This document shows, piece by piece, positions 43,838 to 53,047 of a stretch of 64,000 bases of DNA. The stretch is from Hymenobacter swuensis DY53 (GTDB taxonomy: Bacteria; Bacteroidota; Bacteroidia; Cytophagales; Hymenobacteraceae). Every line of letters begins with the position of its first letter. Position 1 is the first letter of the stretch. The notes under the pieces are model-generated. The model searched no databases, was not told the origin of the DNA, and saw nothing but the letters and a program-made list of their open reading frames with translations. Location: contig NZ_CP007145.1 in the NCBI RefSeq assembly GCF_000576555.1, forward strand, positions 1,364,001 to 1,428,000. The letters are read 5' to 3'. The position numbers and the translations under genes were made by a program.

Positions 43838-46168
43838 CTAGTGCTGTACTGCTACCCGGCTGCTATACCGTACACCATCGAGGGTTACGCGCACTGTGTA
43901 CAGGCCATTGGCTAGCGCTTGCACACTAACTGGAGTGGCTTCGGCGGCGGTAACCAGTTGCGTGCGGCGCAGTACTTCCTGGCCCAGGGCATTGTAGAAA
44001 CTGATGGTTGCCTCGTGACGGCCACGCAGTTCCGGCAGGCGCACCTGCACGTTGCCGGTTGCGGGGTTCGGGTATACCTCAATGCCGACATTCAGCGGCA
44101 CCGATTTAACGATGCCGGTAGTAATGCAGCCGCTGGTGTGGCTGCCCACGCCGGTAAACACATCTGTCCCCACGAACTGCCATTCGGCAGCAGCGGCGCT
44201 CCAGCGTTTCTGGCCGGCATTTATGGTCGTTTTACGCACCAATGTGGCATTGGTAGTGCTGCCGCCGCCGGGCAACTGCCAGCCACCGGCCGGCTGCTGG
44301 CCAATTACCCCGATAACGTCCAGCGTATCGGTGCCGTCCAGCAGCAGCAAGGCATCATCGCCATTAAAGAAACCTACGTTGGATTGCAGGTCCGTTTGGG
44401 CGGCTACTGCCGCAGAGGCTACGCCTGTGTTAGCAACAACGTACACGTCGCCGGGAGCAATGGTGCCGGTGAGGGCCTGGGTAGTAGTAGGGCTGGTGCT
44501 GCCATTGGCAAATAGCCGCACCTCGATGCCCGCCAAGTTGATGGGAGCCGGGGAAGGGTTGTAAATTTCAATCACCTTGGTGTTGCTGGCCGAGCCTTCC
44601 ACGTATTCCGAGAAAAACAGGTCGGTGCAGGGCGAGCCGGCCGGTGCTTGGTCATCGTTGAGGATAGTGAACGTGTGCGTCCGGTTCGGGCCGAATACTA
44701 CGTTCGGGTCCGAGGGCGTGCCCAGCCGCAGCCGTATTGTTTCGTTGGGTTCCGGTACTAGGTCGCCATTAACTACCAAGGAAAAAGACATTGTAGTGAC
44801 TGCTGCGTTCTGGAACGTCACGCTCCCAACGGGCAGGCTGTAATCGGTGCCATTGGTAGCGGTGGTAGCGGCTGCTTCTATGGTCACGGGTACCGTAATG
44901 GGGTACGTCACGGTGCCCGCCCCGCCGCTCAGCGTGATAGGAATGGTCCAGTTGGTAACGCCGGTGTTGCCCTCTGTTCCGCTGCTTACGCTCGTGAAGA
45001 ATTGCAGCAGTGCCGGGTTGGCATCATCATGCACGATAGTAAGAACCTGGGTGGCCGGACCACCTACAGCCGCGCCGGATGATGGATTGATCAGATTAAG
45101 GGCCACCGTTTCATCGGCTTCTGGGGTGGTGTCACCGTTTACTGTTACGGTAACAGTCTGCGAGGTCTGACCCGCCGCGAAGGTTAGGGTCTGAGGCGAC
45201 ACAAACGTGAAATCCTGGTCAAGGGTGGCCGTGGAGTTAGCAGCGTCGAAGGCAACCTGCACCGTGAGGGCAGTAGTAGGAGCCGGGGTAACCGAGACGG
45301 TAGCAGTGTACGTGCTGGTGCCCGTGTTGCCCTCCGGAATGGAGCCGGTAGCGGCCGAGAAGGAGAAGGTAGGCAACACCTGGAAGCCCCAGGCGCGGGC
45401 CACGAGGTCAGGGTAGGTGATGTAGGGGTTGAAATTGCCTTGGCTCTTGGCCGCCCGGCGGTTACGTTCCCGTTCCCGGGCATCCACCGGGTCGGCCAAG
45501 TGCCACTGGTACAACGTGTTCAGGTCGGCGGCGGCCGTAATTACCTCCTTGCCCGAGTCGAAAGCCTGACCCTGGTGCATGGTGTAGAAGTAGAAAATAG
45601 CGCGGGCCAGGTTGCCTTTGTGGTCTTCGCGCGGCTCAAACTGCGAGTTAGTATCCTCGCTGTATTCGTCGATGTTGCTGGTTGGAATGGTGGTCTGGCT
45701 TTGCGTATTGCGCACCCACTTCATCGTCTGGGCATCCGGAATTTCCGCAAACGGGTCGGAGCCCCGGTCCGAGTTCCAGGTATCGTAGGTGGGGAACAGG
45801 TGGTGAATATCGGAACGCATCCGCACTGCTTCATTAAACCACGACTGCGGCACCGTATGCTCACAGTTGATGCGGTTGACCACCCCGGTGCTGGTGCTCG
45901 AGGAGTCCAGCCGCACCGTTTCGGTATAACCGGAGTATACGCACACCACGCGGCCACTCTGGTTGTCGATGTAGTTATACATCTTACCGCGCGCCTCGTT
46001 GTAGCTCAGCACTACGCGCTTACCATCGTACCAATTCTGCCGCAGCCAGTCTTTCAAAGCCTGCCCCTGCAGGCTGGTGGCCGGAGCCGGCGGCTGTGTT
46101 TGCGCCAGAGTGGCCACCGAACCCAGGCTCAGTGTCGCCCCCAGCATCCAGGCGAAGAAGTGTTTCAT
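43838..46168 (-). CDS. Secreted endonuclease I-family nuclease with Calx-beta, lamin-tail and T9SS domains
   Basis: A 776-residue exported protein from the ATG at 46168 (the frame runs to 46372 but MKHFFAWMLGATLS starts a clear signal peptide). The nuclease domain (about 25-270) is of the Endonuclease_1 type: NRINCEHTVPQSWFNEA, DIHHLFPTYDTWNSDRGSDP and GNLARAIFYFYTMH, with the His/Glu catalytic core. Two Calx-beta-like repeats (about 275-500; EGNTGTSTYTATVSV, DDANPALL) and a lamin-tail domain (FFSEYVEGSASNTKVIEIYN) follow, and the end (YPNPATGNVQVRLPEL to the C-terminus) is a T9SS sorting domain. It could degrade extracellular DNA as nutrient or biofilm component. Confidence 0.93.
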   Translation of the reverse strand: MKHFFAWMLGATLSLGSVATLAQTQPPAPATSLQGQALKDWLRQNWYDGKRVVLSYNEARGKMYNYIDNQSGRVVCVYSGYTETVRLDSSSTSTGVVNRINCEHTVPQSWFNEAVRMRSDIHHLFPTYDTWNSDRGSDPFAEIPDAQTMKWVRNTQSQTTIPTSNIDEYSEDTNSQFEPREDHKGNLARAIFYFYTMHQGQAFDSGKEVITAAADLNTLYQWHLADPVDARERERNRRAAKSQGNFNPYITYPDLVARAWGFQVLPTFSFSAATGSIPEGNTGTSTYTATVSVTPAPTTALTVQVAFDAANSTATLDQDFTFVSPQTLTFAAGQTSQTVTVTVNGDTTPEADETVALNLINPSSGAAVGGPATQVLTIVHDDANPALLQFFTSVSSGTEGNTGVTNWTIPITLSGGAGTVTYPITVPVTIEAAATTATNGTDYSLPVGSVTFQNAAVTTMSFSLVVNGDLVPEPNETIRLRLGTPSDPNVVFGPNRTHTFTILNDDQAPAGSPCTDLFFSEYVEGSASNTKVIEIYNPSPAPINLAGIEVRLFANGSTSPTTTQALTGTIAPGDVYVVANTGVASAAVAAQTDLQSNVGFFNGDDALLLLDGTDTLDVIGVIGQQPAGGWQLPGGGSTTNATLVRKTTINAGQKRWSAAAAEWQFVGTDVFTGVGSHTSGCITTGIVKSVPLNVGIEVYPNPATGNVQVRLPELRGRHEATISFYNALGQEVLRRTQLVTAAEATPVSVQALANGLYTVRVTLDGVRYSSRVAVQH

Positions 46169-46322
46169 CAACAAAAAGGTGTGTAAAGGAAAAAACAGGC
46201 TTAAATGTCGGTAATCTTTTAGTATTCGCAGGTACTCAGGCAACTGCTGGTTCCGATTCGTAATTGAACCATAACAGACAGGCTCAACTGCCGAGAGTTG
46301 TATCGGGGCTAGGCCATACACC

Positions 46323-46353
46323 AAAAAAAAGCCAGCCTCCTGAGGAGGCTGGC
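46323..46353 (-). terminator. Terminator of the fasciclin gene
   Basis: A 10-base perfect stem GCCAGCCTCC (46331-46340) with GGAGGCTGGC (46344-46353) with A8 to its left, giving T8 on the minus strand. Confidence 0.9.
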
Positions 46354-46383
46354 CCTGTAGGCAGCGGTGCAATACCGGAAAGC

Positions 46384-47106
46384 TTATTTGGTCGGCATCA
46401 GCACCGTGTCGATAACGTGCGTTACGCCATTTTTCGATACTGCGTCAGCCGTGGTTACGTTAGCCATACCGCCTTTGGCGTCATGAATCATCACCATGTT
46501 GCCGTTACGGTGTACCGTCAGGGTTTCGCCTTCCACCGTGGTCAGGGTCTGACCATCTTTCAGATCAGCAGCCAGCAGACGGCCGGGCACTACGTGATAG
46601 GTGAGGATGGTGGTGAGTTTCTGCTTGTTCTCGGGCATTACCAGGGTGGTAACAGTACCCGCGGGGAGTTTTTCAAAAGCAGCGTTGGTAGGAGCAAATA
46701 CCGTGAAGGGCCCCGCGCTTTTCAGCGTTTCTACCAAACCGGCCGCTTTCACGGCGGCTACCAGCGTGGTGTGGTCGGTGGAATTGACAGCATTGTCTAC
46801 AATGTCCTTATCGGGGGTCATCATTGCGCCGCCTACCATAACGCCTGCACCGGTTGTCATGGTCATATCCTTCATATCAGCTCCTTCGCGGGGCTTGGTG
46901 GTTGCCTTAATCTTGGCTCCATCCTTCGATTTGCCCTTGATTTTGGACTTCCCGTCATCGGCCATCTTCGTTTTGGTGGTCATGCCATCCTCTTTCGTCT
47001 TGGCCTTTTCGTCGTCCGATTTGGTTTTCATTTTACCCTGGGCTACGGCCGAGCCGGTAGTGAGCGTGAGGGCTAGGGCCAGGGTAGAGAGCAAGTGCTT
47101 ATTCAT
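46384..47106 (-). CDS. Exported fasciclin-domain protein
   Basis: A 240-residue protein: signal peptide (1-22), a low-complexity Lys/Asp/Thr/Met-rich stretch (about 25-90, e.g. KMKTKSDDEKAKTKEDG) and a fasciclin (FAS1) domain (about 98-240) with TLVAAVKAAGLVETLKSAGP, FTVFAPTNAAFEKLP, YHVVPGRLLAADL and the closing GVTHVIDTVLMPT. FAS1 domains mediate adhesion; the charged Met/Lys linker is unusual and could bind metal or polyanions. It is the last gene before the island border on the left. Confidence 0.9.
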   Translation of the reverse strand: MNKHLLSTLALALTLTTGSAVAQGKMKTKSDDEKAKTKEDGMTTKTKMADDGKSKIKGKSKDGAKIKATTKPREGADMKDMTMTTGAGVMVGGAMMTPDKDIVDNAVNSTDHTTLVAAVKAAGLVETLKSAGPFTVFAPTNAAFEKLPAGTVTTLVMPENKQKLTTILTYHVVPGRLLAADLKDGQTLTTVEGETLTVHRNGNMVMIHDAKGGMANVTTADAVSKNGVTHVIDTVLMPTK

Positions 47107-47301
47107 TACAGCGAAGGGTTAGGGTGGGTACACTAATGAGAGAGTGCCCGCCTTCTACGCTAACCTCAACAGAAAGGATATATATAGCTGCTTGTGGTGG
47201 GGTACTTGTGTGAGCAATTGCGCTGGAGATTAATGCGTTACGTGTGTGGCGTAATTAGCTAAGAGCGTCCTGCGTTTGAGCGGCTGCTTAACCATAGGAC
47301 G

Positions 47302-48137
47302 TTCTTAAAGACTATTTTAGTGTTAATTAGATGGATTCAACTTTGCTTCAGGCAGCAAAAGCGGTATAATTCAGGCTTGACGGAGCGTCAGTGGACGAAA
47401 CTAGTTCCCTTATTAGTGGTACAGCGCACGAGCGAGTGGCCGTTGCGGGCCGTGGTGAATGACATCTTCTACGTGCTCAAAAACGGTTGTGTGTAGCGCG
47501 ACATGCCGGCCGACTTTCCCCCTTGGCCCACGGTGTACTACTATTTCAGCGAATGGACCGCCGATGGCACCTGGCAACGGGTCAGTGATTGTTGGACGAT
47601 AGAAGCCTGCGAGCAGGTAAAAAAATGCCCAGCCCACGGCAGCCATCCTCGACAGTCAAAGCGTGAAGAACACGGCCACCAGCACCCGTTGTGTGGGTTA
47701 CGGCGCGGGCAAACGCGTTAAGGACCGCAAGCGATTCTTTCTGGTGGACACGCTGGGCAACCTGCTCACCTGCTGCGTAGTAGCGGCCCACTGCCATGAC
47801 GGGGCCACCGCAGCCCGCTTCTGGGACGCGCTGGCGCTGGGCAGCGAGTTACTAGACGGGCTGCAGATTGTGTTCGTGGACGGCGGCTTCGGCCGCCTCT
47901 TCCGTCAGCACCTGGCGTGCCGAGTCCTGCAGGCACAGGTACCGATGGGCGTGGTGGCCGACAAAGGCCTCTTTTTTATCCACACTAAGCGCTGGGTGGT
48001 GGAACGCAGCATTGCCTGGGCCGGCACCAACCGCCGCTTAGCCAAAGACTACGAACTAAAAACCTAACACGCCAACACCTGGCTCTATGTGGCCAACATC
48101 CGACGACTCACCAAGCTAACTTAAATAGCTTCTTAAT
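47302..48137 (+). mobile_element. Decayed IS5-family insertion sequence (left border of metal island)
   Basis: The element contains a broken IS5-type transposase. Candidate terminal inverted repeats are TTAAAGACTATTTTAGTG (47305-47322) and, reversed, TTAAGAAGCTATTTAAGTT (about 48117-48135), matching about 14 of 19 with one gap. No target-site duplication was found, so exact ends are uncertain. Confidence 0.6.
47331..48124 (+). pseudogene. IS5-family transposase pseudogene
   Basis: Recognisable pieces in order: LTERQWTKLVPLLV (frame 1, from 47377), PLRAVVNDIFYVLKNGCV, an in-frame TAG at 47494-47496 where the family has Trp before RDMPADFPPW, then YYYFSEWTADGTWQRV. A frameshift near 47590-47640 leads to frame 2: ILDSQSVKNTATSTRCVGYG (first DDE Asp), RFFLVDTLGNLL, IVFVDGGFGRLF (second Asp) and RWVVERSIAWAGTNRRLAKD (Glu), then a premature TAA before the usual C-terminus (ANTWLYVANIRRL). 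The gene is inactive. Confidence 0.85.
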
Positions 48138-48204
48138 CAGCAGCCGGTGCATACGGGGTGGGCAATGTAAAGCCGACGGGGAGTTCAGGGCTCACCGGGC
48201 GGGC

Positions 48205-48582
48205 TTACTTTACCACGAGGCTGCCCCGCAGCATCCCCATACCGCAGGTAAATGTGAATGTGCCCGCCTGCTGGGGCAGCAACTCCACCAAAGTGGTTTT
48301 GAAGGCCGGCAGGTCGCGGCGGATACTGAAGTCGGGCATCAGCAACTCCTCGGAGCAGGAGTTCTCTTCGTCGCGGTAGAAGCTCAGCTGCACGGGCTTG
48401 CCGCGCTCTACCTCAATCACGTCGGGTGAGTAGCCGCCTTTCACGGTGATGTCCACCTGCTGCACGCCGTTTGACGTGGAAACGGCCGCCGCCGTCTGAC
48501 GGGCCGAGAAGAAGAAGTACCAGATAACGAAGCCGGACAGCGCCAGGCCTGCCAGCGTCACGATGATTTCGGTGGTGTCCAT
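48205..48582 (-). CDS. Cupredoxin-domain copper-binding membrane protein
   Basis: A 125-residue protein from the ATG at 48582: an N-terminal membrane helix (about 6-26, GLALSGFVIWYFFF), then a cupredoxin-like domain (VDITVKGGYSPDVIEVERGK ... FTFTCGMGMLRGSLVV). Possible copper ligands are Cys in NSCSEELL, Cys and the two Met of TCGMGM; a His ligand is absent, so not a classical blue-copper site. It follows copA on the same strand with a 4-base gap, so is co-transcribed. Probably a periplasmic copper carrier for the pump. Confidence 0.85.
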   Translation of the reverse strand: MDTTEIIVTLAGLALSGFVIWYFFFSARQTAAAVSTSNGVQQVDITVKGGYSPDVIEVERGKPVQLSFYRDEENSCSEELLMPDFSIRRDLPAFKTTLVELLPQQAGTFTFTCGMGMLRGSLVVK

Positions 48583-48586
48583 CACG

Positions 48587-50860
48587 TTATTTCTTAATGG
48601 GGGAGAAGCTGCGCAGCCGCAGCGAGTTGGTGAGCACCGATACTGAGCTCAGGGCCATGGCGCCCGCCGCCAGCATGGGCGAGAGCAGGATACCGAAGAA
48701 GGGATACAGCAGTCCGGCCGCAATGGGAATGCCCAGCGTGTTGTAGATAAAGGCGAAAAACAGGTTTTGCTTGATGGTGCGGATAGTCTGGCGCGAGAGG
48801 TCGATGGCCGTTACCACGCCCTGCAGGTCGGAGCGCATCAGGGTGATACCCGCTGCTTCCATCGCTACGTCGGTGCCGCCGCCCATTGCTAGGCCAATAT
48901 CGGCCTGGGCCAGCGCGGGCGCATCGTTGATGCCGTCGCCGACCATGGCCACCGTGCGGCCTTCGGCCTGCAGCTCCGTCACCTTGCTGGCCTTATCGCC
49001 GGGCAATACCTCGGCAAAGTAGCGCGTGATGCCCACCTGGCCGGCCACCTGCGCGGCGGTCTGGGGGTTGTCGCCGGTCATCATCACTACTTCAATGCCC
49101 ATACCCTGCAGCCGCTTGATGGCGGCGGCCGAGGTTTCGCGCACAGTATCGGCCACGCCAATTACCCCGGCTGCCTGGCCGGCCACGGCCACGTAGAGCA
49201 CCGTTTTGGTCTGGGCTAGCAGATCGTCGGCCTGTTGGCGCACGGCCGGGGGCAGGGAGATGCCGGCTTCTTCGAGCAGGCGCAAGTTGCCGATGAGCAC
49301 GGGCTGGCTGTTTACCTCAGCCTGCGCGCCTTTTCCTTCCACGGCCTGAAAACCGCTGGCCGGTACCACTACCGTTTGCCGGGAGTCGGCGTAGCGCACC
49401 ACGGCTTCGGCCAATGGGTGCTCACTCTGCCGCTCCACGGCGGCTACTACTTGCAGGAGCAGGCTCGCATCCTGGCCGGCTGCCGGCACGAAGTCCGTCA
49501 CGGTGGGCTCGCCGCGGGTGATGGTACCGGTCTTGTCGAGCAACACGGTATTCACCTGGTGGGCTTTCTCCAATGCCTCGGCGTTACGAATCAGTACGCC
49601 GTGCTCGGCCCCTTTGCCGGTGCTGACCATGATGGCCGTGGGCGTGGCCAGGCCCAACGCGCAGGGGCAGGCAATGATGAGCACGGCCACGAAATTGACC
49701 AGCGCCAGTGGCAACCGGCTTTCCACCGGGGCCAAGTCAAACCAGAGCACGAACGTCAGGATGGCAATGACTACCACGGTGGGCACAAAAATAGCGCTGA
49801 CTTTATCGGCCAAACGCTGGATGGGGGCGCGGCTACCCTGGGCGTCTTCCACCAGCTTCACAATCTGCGAGAGCATGGTGTCGGCCCCCACCTTGGTCAC
49901 CCGGAAGCGGAAAGAGCCGGTTTTGTTGAGCGTGGCACCGAACACTGGGTCGCCGGCTTTCTTCTCCACCGGCAGGCTTTCGCCGGTGAGCATGGCCTCG
50001 TTCACGGCGGAGCTACCCTCCGTGATGAGGCCGTCGGTGGCTACTTTTTCGCCCGGCCGCACGACCACCACATCACCAAGCTTCACTTGCTCGATGGGCA
50101 CGTCCACTTCCTGGCCGCCGGGGCGCACCACCCGGGCCGTTTTGGCTTGCAACCCCATCAGGGCCTTGATGGCCGCCGACGTCTGCGTTTTGGCCCGCAG
50201 CTCCAGCACCTTGCCCAGCAGAATCAGGGCAATGATGGTGGCCGTGGTGTCGTAATACACTTCGGGCAGGATGCCCCAGCGCATAAACCAGCCCGGCACC
50301 ACCGTTGCGGCGAGGCTGTAGAGGAAGGCGGCCCCGGTGCCCACGGCAATTAGGGTGTCCATGTTGGCAGCCCGGTGCTTAAAGCTGTTCCAGGCCGAGG
50401 TGTAGAACTCGTGCCCGCTGTAGAGCAGCACCGGCAAAGTCAGCGCGAGCAGACTGTAGTTCAGTGTCTGCATGTTGATGCGGGCCATCATCGCGGGCCA
50501 GAGCATGAGCATGCTCAGCGGCATGATGAGCACGGCCAGCGCCGTGGCCACCCAGAAGCGGCGCTTGAGTCTGACGTAGGCCAGCGCTTTCTGCTGGTCG
50601 ATTTCGGCCTGCCGGTCGGCGGCGCTGATATCGGGGGCGCGCTCACTCACGCCGTAGCCGGCCTGCACGACAGCCTCTTTCAGCGTGGCTGGGCTGGCCT
50701 GCGTGGGCAGGTAGTCGATGGTGGCCTTTTCGGTGGCGAAGTTGACCACGGCCCGCTGTACGCCCGGCGTGCGGGTCAGGGACTTTTCGACGAAGGACGC
50801 GCAGGAGGCGCAGGTCATGCCTTCGATGTCGAGGGTTTCGGTTTTGGTGGTCTGTTCCAT
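48587..50860 (-). CDS. copA: Copper-exporting P1B-type ATPase
   Basis: A 757-residue inner-membrane ATPase that exports Cu(I)/Ag(I). The N-terminal HMA domain has CxxC in GMTCASC (17-20), then about eight membrane helices; the sixth carries the transport motif [13 protein letters not shown] (near residue 397). Catalysis: [14 protein letters not shown] (phosphorylated Asp near 440), SEHPLAEAV (His-Pro of the nucleotide domain), and [16 protein letters not shown] near residue 655. One HMA domain and CPC define the Cu(I) class. It is in operon with the cupredoxin gene and divergent from the exported Cys/His-rich protein. No CueR/CsoR regulator is adjacent. Confidence 0.95.
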   Translation of the reverse strand: MEQTTKTETLDIEGMTCASCASFVEKSLTRTPGVQRAVVNFATEKATIDYLPTQASPATLKEAVVQAGYGVSERAPDISAADRQAEIDQQKALAYVRLKRRFWVATALAVLIMPLSMLMLWPAMMARINMQTLNYSLLALTLPVLLYSGHEFYTSAWNSFKHRAANMDTLIAVGTGAAFLYSLAATVVPGWFMRWGILPEVYYDTTATIIALILLGKVLELRAKTQTSAAIKALMGLQAKTARVVRPGGQEVDVPIEQVKLGDVVVVRPGEKVATDGLITEGSSAVNEAMLTGESLPVEKKAGDPVFGATLNKTGSFRFRVTKVGADTMLSQIVKLVEDAQGSRAPIQRLADKVSAIFVPTVVVIAILTFVLWFDLAPVESRLPLALVNFVAVLIIACPCALGLATPTAIMVSTGKGAEHGVLIRNAEALEKAHQVNTVLLDKTGTITRGEPTVTDFVPAAGQDASLLLQVVAAVERQSEHPLAEAVVRYADSRQTVVVPASGFQAVEGKGAQAEVNSQPVLIGNLRLLEEAGISLPPAVRQQADDLLAQTKTVLYVAVAGQAAGVIGVADTVRETSAAAIKRLQGMGIEVVMMTGDNPQTAAQVAGQVGITRYFAEVLPGDKASKVTELQAEGRTVAMVGDGINDAPALAQADIGLAMGGGTDVAMEAAGITLMRSDLQGVVTAIDLSRQTIRTIKQNLFFAFIYNTLGIPIAAGLLYPFFGILLSPMLAAGAMALSSVSVLTNSLRLRSFSPIKK

Positions 50861-51238
50861 AGTGAGTCAGTAGATGGGGTAATAGAGCCGACCAACTGAA
50901 ACCGCTGGCCGGCACCCATAAACACCCTGCAAAGGAATGGCGCTCCGGATCCGTAGTTGGTACGGAATCCATCCGGAAACATGCATAATTTGCACTTGAG
51001 CACGGCAGATCGAGTTTATAGAATCCGGCCGCGCACTTGCATAATTTCGCCAACTGGTGGCGCGGCGGCGGCTTACGGCACTTGCGGAAATCCTCACAGG
51101 GTAACGCAAAACAGCTTTTTGCCAACGAACTGGCGGCCTCAGTAAGCAGTAGCAAAACTCTGGCGCTGGAATGGCAGTAAGCAGCAGACCTGCACTTTTC
51201 GCGCAGAAGTATAGTTTTGCAGTTGCTAAGCGCCAGTC
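50861..51238. other. 378-base divergent regulatory region of the metal island
   Basis: No gene. It holds the permuted motif pair at 50983-51047 (GCATAATTT joined to GCACTTG, then GCACTTG joined to CATAATTT), and a -7 box for the plus-strand gene at 51212-51219. A near-consensus TTCCTTTG box (minus strand, about 50930) could serve copA. No classic CueR/CsoR palindrome was recognised. Confidence 0.5.
51212..51219 (+). promoter_or_regulatory. Candidate -7 box of the Cys/His-rich protein gene
   Basis: TAGTTTTG matches TAnnTTTG and lies 19 bases before the ATG at 51239. A -33 TTG was not found at the usual spacing. Confidence 0.5.
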
Positions 51239-51721
51239 ATGTTCCGTAGCCTGTTCCCTTTCCGCCGTTTGCTGGCGACGAGCTTCCTGCTCGTCTTCGT
51301 CAACGTGTTCGTGGGGCAGTGCTGGTGCGCGACGATAAATCCGGCGCTGGCCGTGCCCGCGCCGGTAGCCCAAGCCGCTGCTGCGCAGAAGCCCACGCAC
51401 TCGGGTTGCCACGGCCACGGCAAAGCATTGGCCCAGCAGAAGCCGGCGAAATCCTGCCACGGCAAAGCCGGCTCCCATCCGGCGGGCAAGCACGACTGCT
51501 GCAAAGACAACTCGGCGGCCATTCTCAAGTCGCTCACGACGCCCGGCGAAAAGCAGCTGCTCTCGCCCGCCCCGGCCTTGCTGCCGGCCAGCAACGAGTT
51601 CTTTTTCCGGCCATCCGCCGGCGCGTGGGACCGCACGCACTCGGTCGTTCTGGTGCTCCGCGAGCACCTGCCCCCCAAAATACCCGACATCCGAATCTTT
51701 ATTCAGTCCCTGACGGTCTGA
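51239..51721 (+). CDS. Exported Cys/His-rich protein, probable periplasmic metal binder
   Basis: A 160-residue protein with signal peptide or membrane anchor (RRLLATSFLLVFVNVFVGQC) and a centre dense in Cys and His: HSGCHGHGK, KSCHGKAGSHPAGKHDCCKD. Only these look functional; the rest is Ala/Pro-rich and the C-terminus is basic/hydrophobic (IRIFIQSLTV). I know no named family. Its position, divergent from copA and first in the plus-strand run of metal genes, suggests a periplasmic copper or zinc buffer (inference). Bacteroidota genomes often carry small unnamed proteins like this near RND pumps. Confidence 0.75.
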   Translation: MFRSLFPFRRLLATSFLLVFVNVFVGQCWCATINPALAVPAPVAQAAAAQKPTHSGCHGHGKALAQQKPAKSCHGKAGSHPAGKHDCCKDNSAAILKSLTTPGEKQLLSPAPALLPASNEFFFRPSAGAWDRTHSVVLVLREHLPPKIPDIRIFIQSLTV

Positions 51722-51763
51722 TTGATTTGACGCACCCAAGGCTCGCCCTGGCATAGCTCCGCT

Positions 51764-51985
51764 ATGTCCGGGGCGGGCCTTTGTGTTGGCGTGTCTGCCC
51801 GGCGCATCGCGGCGCTTATCTCCCTCATCTTCTCGGTTTTACCCCGCCCAATAATTCAGCGTTGTTGCCAGGAAGCAGGCGCTCCACCCCCAAAGGAGCC
51901 GGTTTGTCACCCGCTTTCCCTGCTGCTCTACGCCGTGGTGGCCGCCGTGCTGGGCTTCGTGCTCTGGCAGCAGTGGCAGGCCTAG
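51764..51985 (+). CDS. Possible small membrane protein (doubtful)
   Basis: The 73-codon frame ends with a good membrane helix (LLLYAVVAAVLGFVLWQQWQ) and has Cys near RCCQEAG and VCHP. The first half is Arg-rich and does not look natural, so the real start may be further in, near the AAAGGAG sequence at 51893-51899, but no ATG is there. It might be a remnant or a small metal-island membrane protein. Weakly supported. Confidence 0.3.
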   Translation: MSGAGLCVGVSARRIAALISLIFSVLPRPIIQRCCQEAGAPPPKEPVCHPLSLLLYAVVAAVLGFVLWQQWQA

Positions 51986-52050
51986 CCGCCGGCAGCAGCA
52001 GCCGGGCTACCCGATGTAGCCCCCCATCTATTCAACCCCATTTCCCTCTT

Positions 52051-52998
52051 ATGTACCGCATACCGCTTTCTCTGCTGGCCCTGGCCGGCCTGCTTACTAC
52101 CACCAGCTGCTCGCCCGAATCGGAATCAAGCAGCGCCACCAACACCGTCACGACGCCCACCAACGGCCCGGCCGAAGGCACCGCCGACCACGGCGGCGGC
52201 CACACCTACGCCTGCCCTATGCACCCCGAAGTAACCAGCACCAAGGACGGCGAAAAGTGCCCCAAGTGCGGCATGAAGCTGGAGCACAACGACGCCGTTT
52301 CCAATGGCAAAACCTACGAAATGAAGCTCGTGCCCACACCCACGCAGGTGACGGCCGGGCAGCCCGTCACGCTGGCTTTCACGCCCCACGAAACTGGCAA
52401 CGAGGCCGCGCCCGTGCCGCTGGCCGTGGTGCACGAGAAGAAGATTCACCTCATCATCGTTAGCAAAGACCTGGGCCAGTTCTACCACGAGCACCCCGAG
52501 TACACCGCCGCCGGCGACTACAAGGTGCAGTACACGTTTCCCAAGGGCGGCGAGTACGTACTGTTTCAGGACTACACGCCTACCGGATCGGGCCACCAGC
52601 TGGGCCGCCAGCCCCTCACGGTAAAAGGCCCGGCCTACGCGCCCGTCAAGTTCAAAAACGACGATATGCAGTGGGGGCAGGACGGCTACCAGGCCACGCT
52701 TTCCTTCGATAAAGACCTGAAAGTGGGCCAGCTGCTGGGCATGAAAATCAACATCAGCAAAGGTGGGCAGCCGGTGACGGACTTGGCCAACTACCTCGGC
52801 GCGTTGGGCCACGTGGTGGTCATCAGCGAGGATACGCAGAACTACCTGCACGTGCACCCCAACGACCAAGCCGACAAAGGCCCCAACATCGGCTTCAACA
52901 CCAACTTCGAGAAGCCCGGCCTGTACCGCGTGTTCCTGCAGTTCAACCACGCGGGCACCATTCACACCAGCGACTTCACCATCAACGTGAAGGCCTAG
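52051..52998 (+). CDS. Lipoprotein with heavy-metal-binding (CPMHPE...CPKCGM) domain
   Basis: A 315-residue lipoprotein from the ATG at 52051 (lipobox TTSC, Cys 20). After a Ser/Thr/Pro linker, residues 52-80 are the HMBD-type motif YACPMHPEVTSTKDGEKCPK then CGMKLEHN, known from efflux-associated proteins (CusB-like N-termini, P-type ATPases). The rest is a ~230-residue beta domain rich in His (LGQFYHEHPEYTAAGDY, YLHVHPNDQADK), unassigned. Probably binds Cu/Ag in the periplasm and feeds the tripartite pump. The longer open frame from 51781 is not a better start. Confidence 0.88.
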   Translation: MYRIPLSLLALAGLLTTTSCSPESESSSATNTVTTPTNGPAEGTADHGGGHTYACPMHPEVTSTKDGEKCPKCGMKLEHNDAVSNGKTYEMKLVPTPTQVTAGQPVTLAFTPHETGNEAAPVPLAVVHEKKIHLIIVSKDLGQFYHEHPEYTAAGDYKVQYTFPKGGEYVLFQDYTPTGSGHQLGRQPLTVKGPAYAPVKFKNDDMQWGQDGYQATLSFDKDLKVGQLLGMKINISKGGQPVTDLANYLGALGHVVVISEDTQNYLHVHPNDQADKGPNIGFNTNFEKPGLYRVFLQFNHAGTIHTSDFTINVKA

Positions 52999-53047
52999 CC
53001 TTTTCCGGATTCCCCCATTTCATTTCCCACTACCCTCCGCTAAACCC

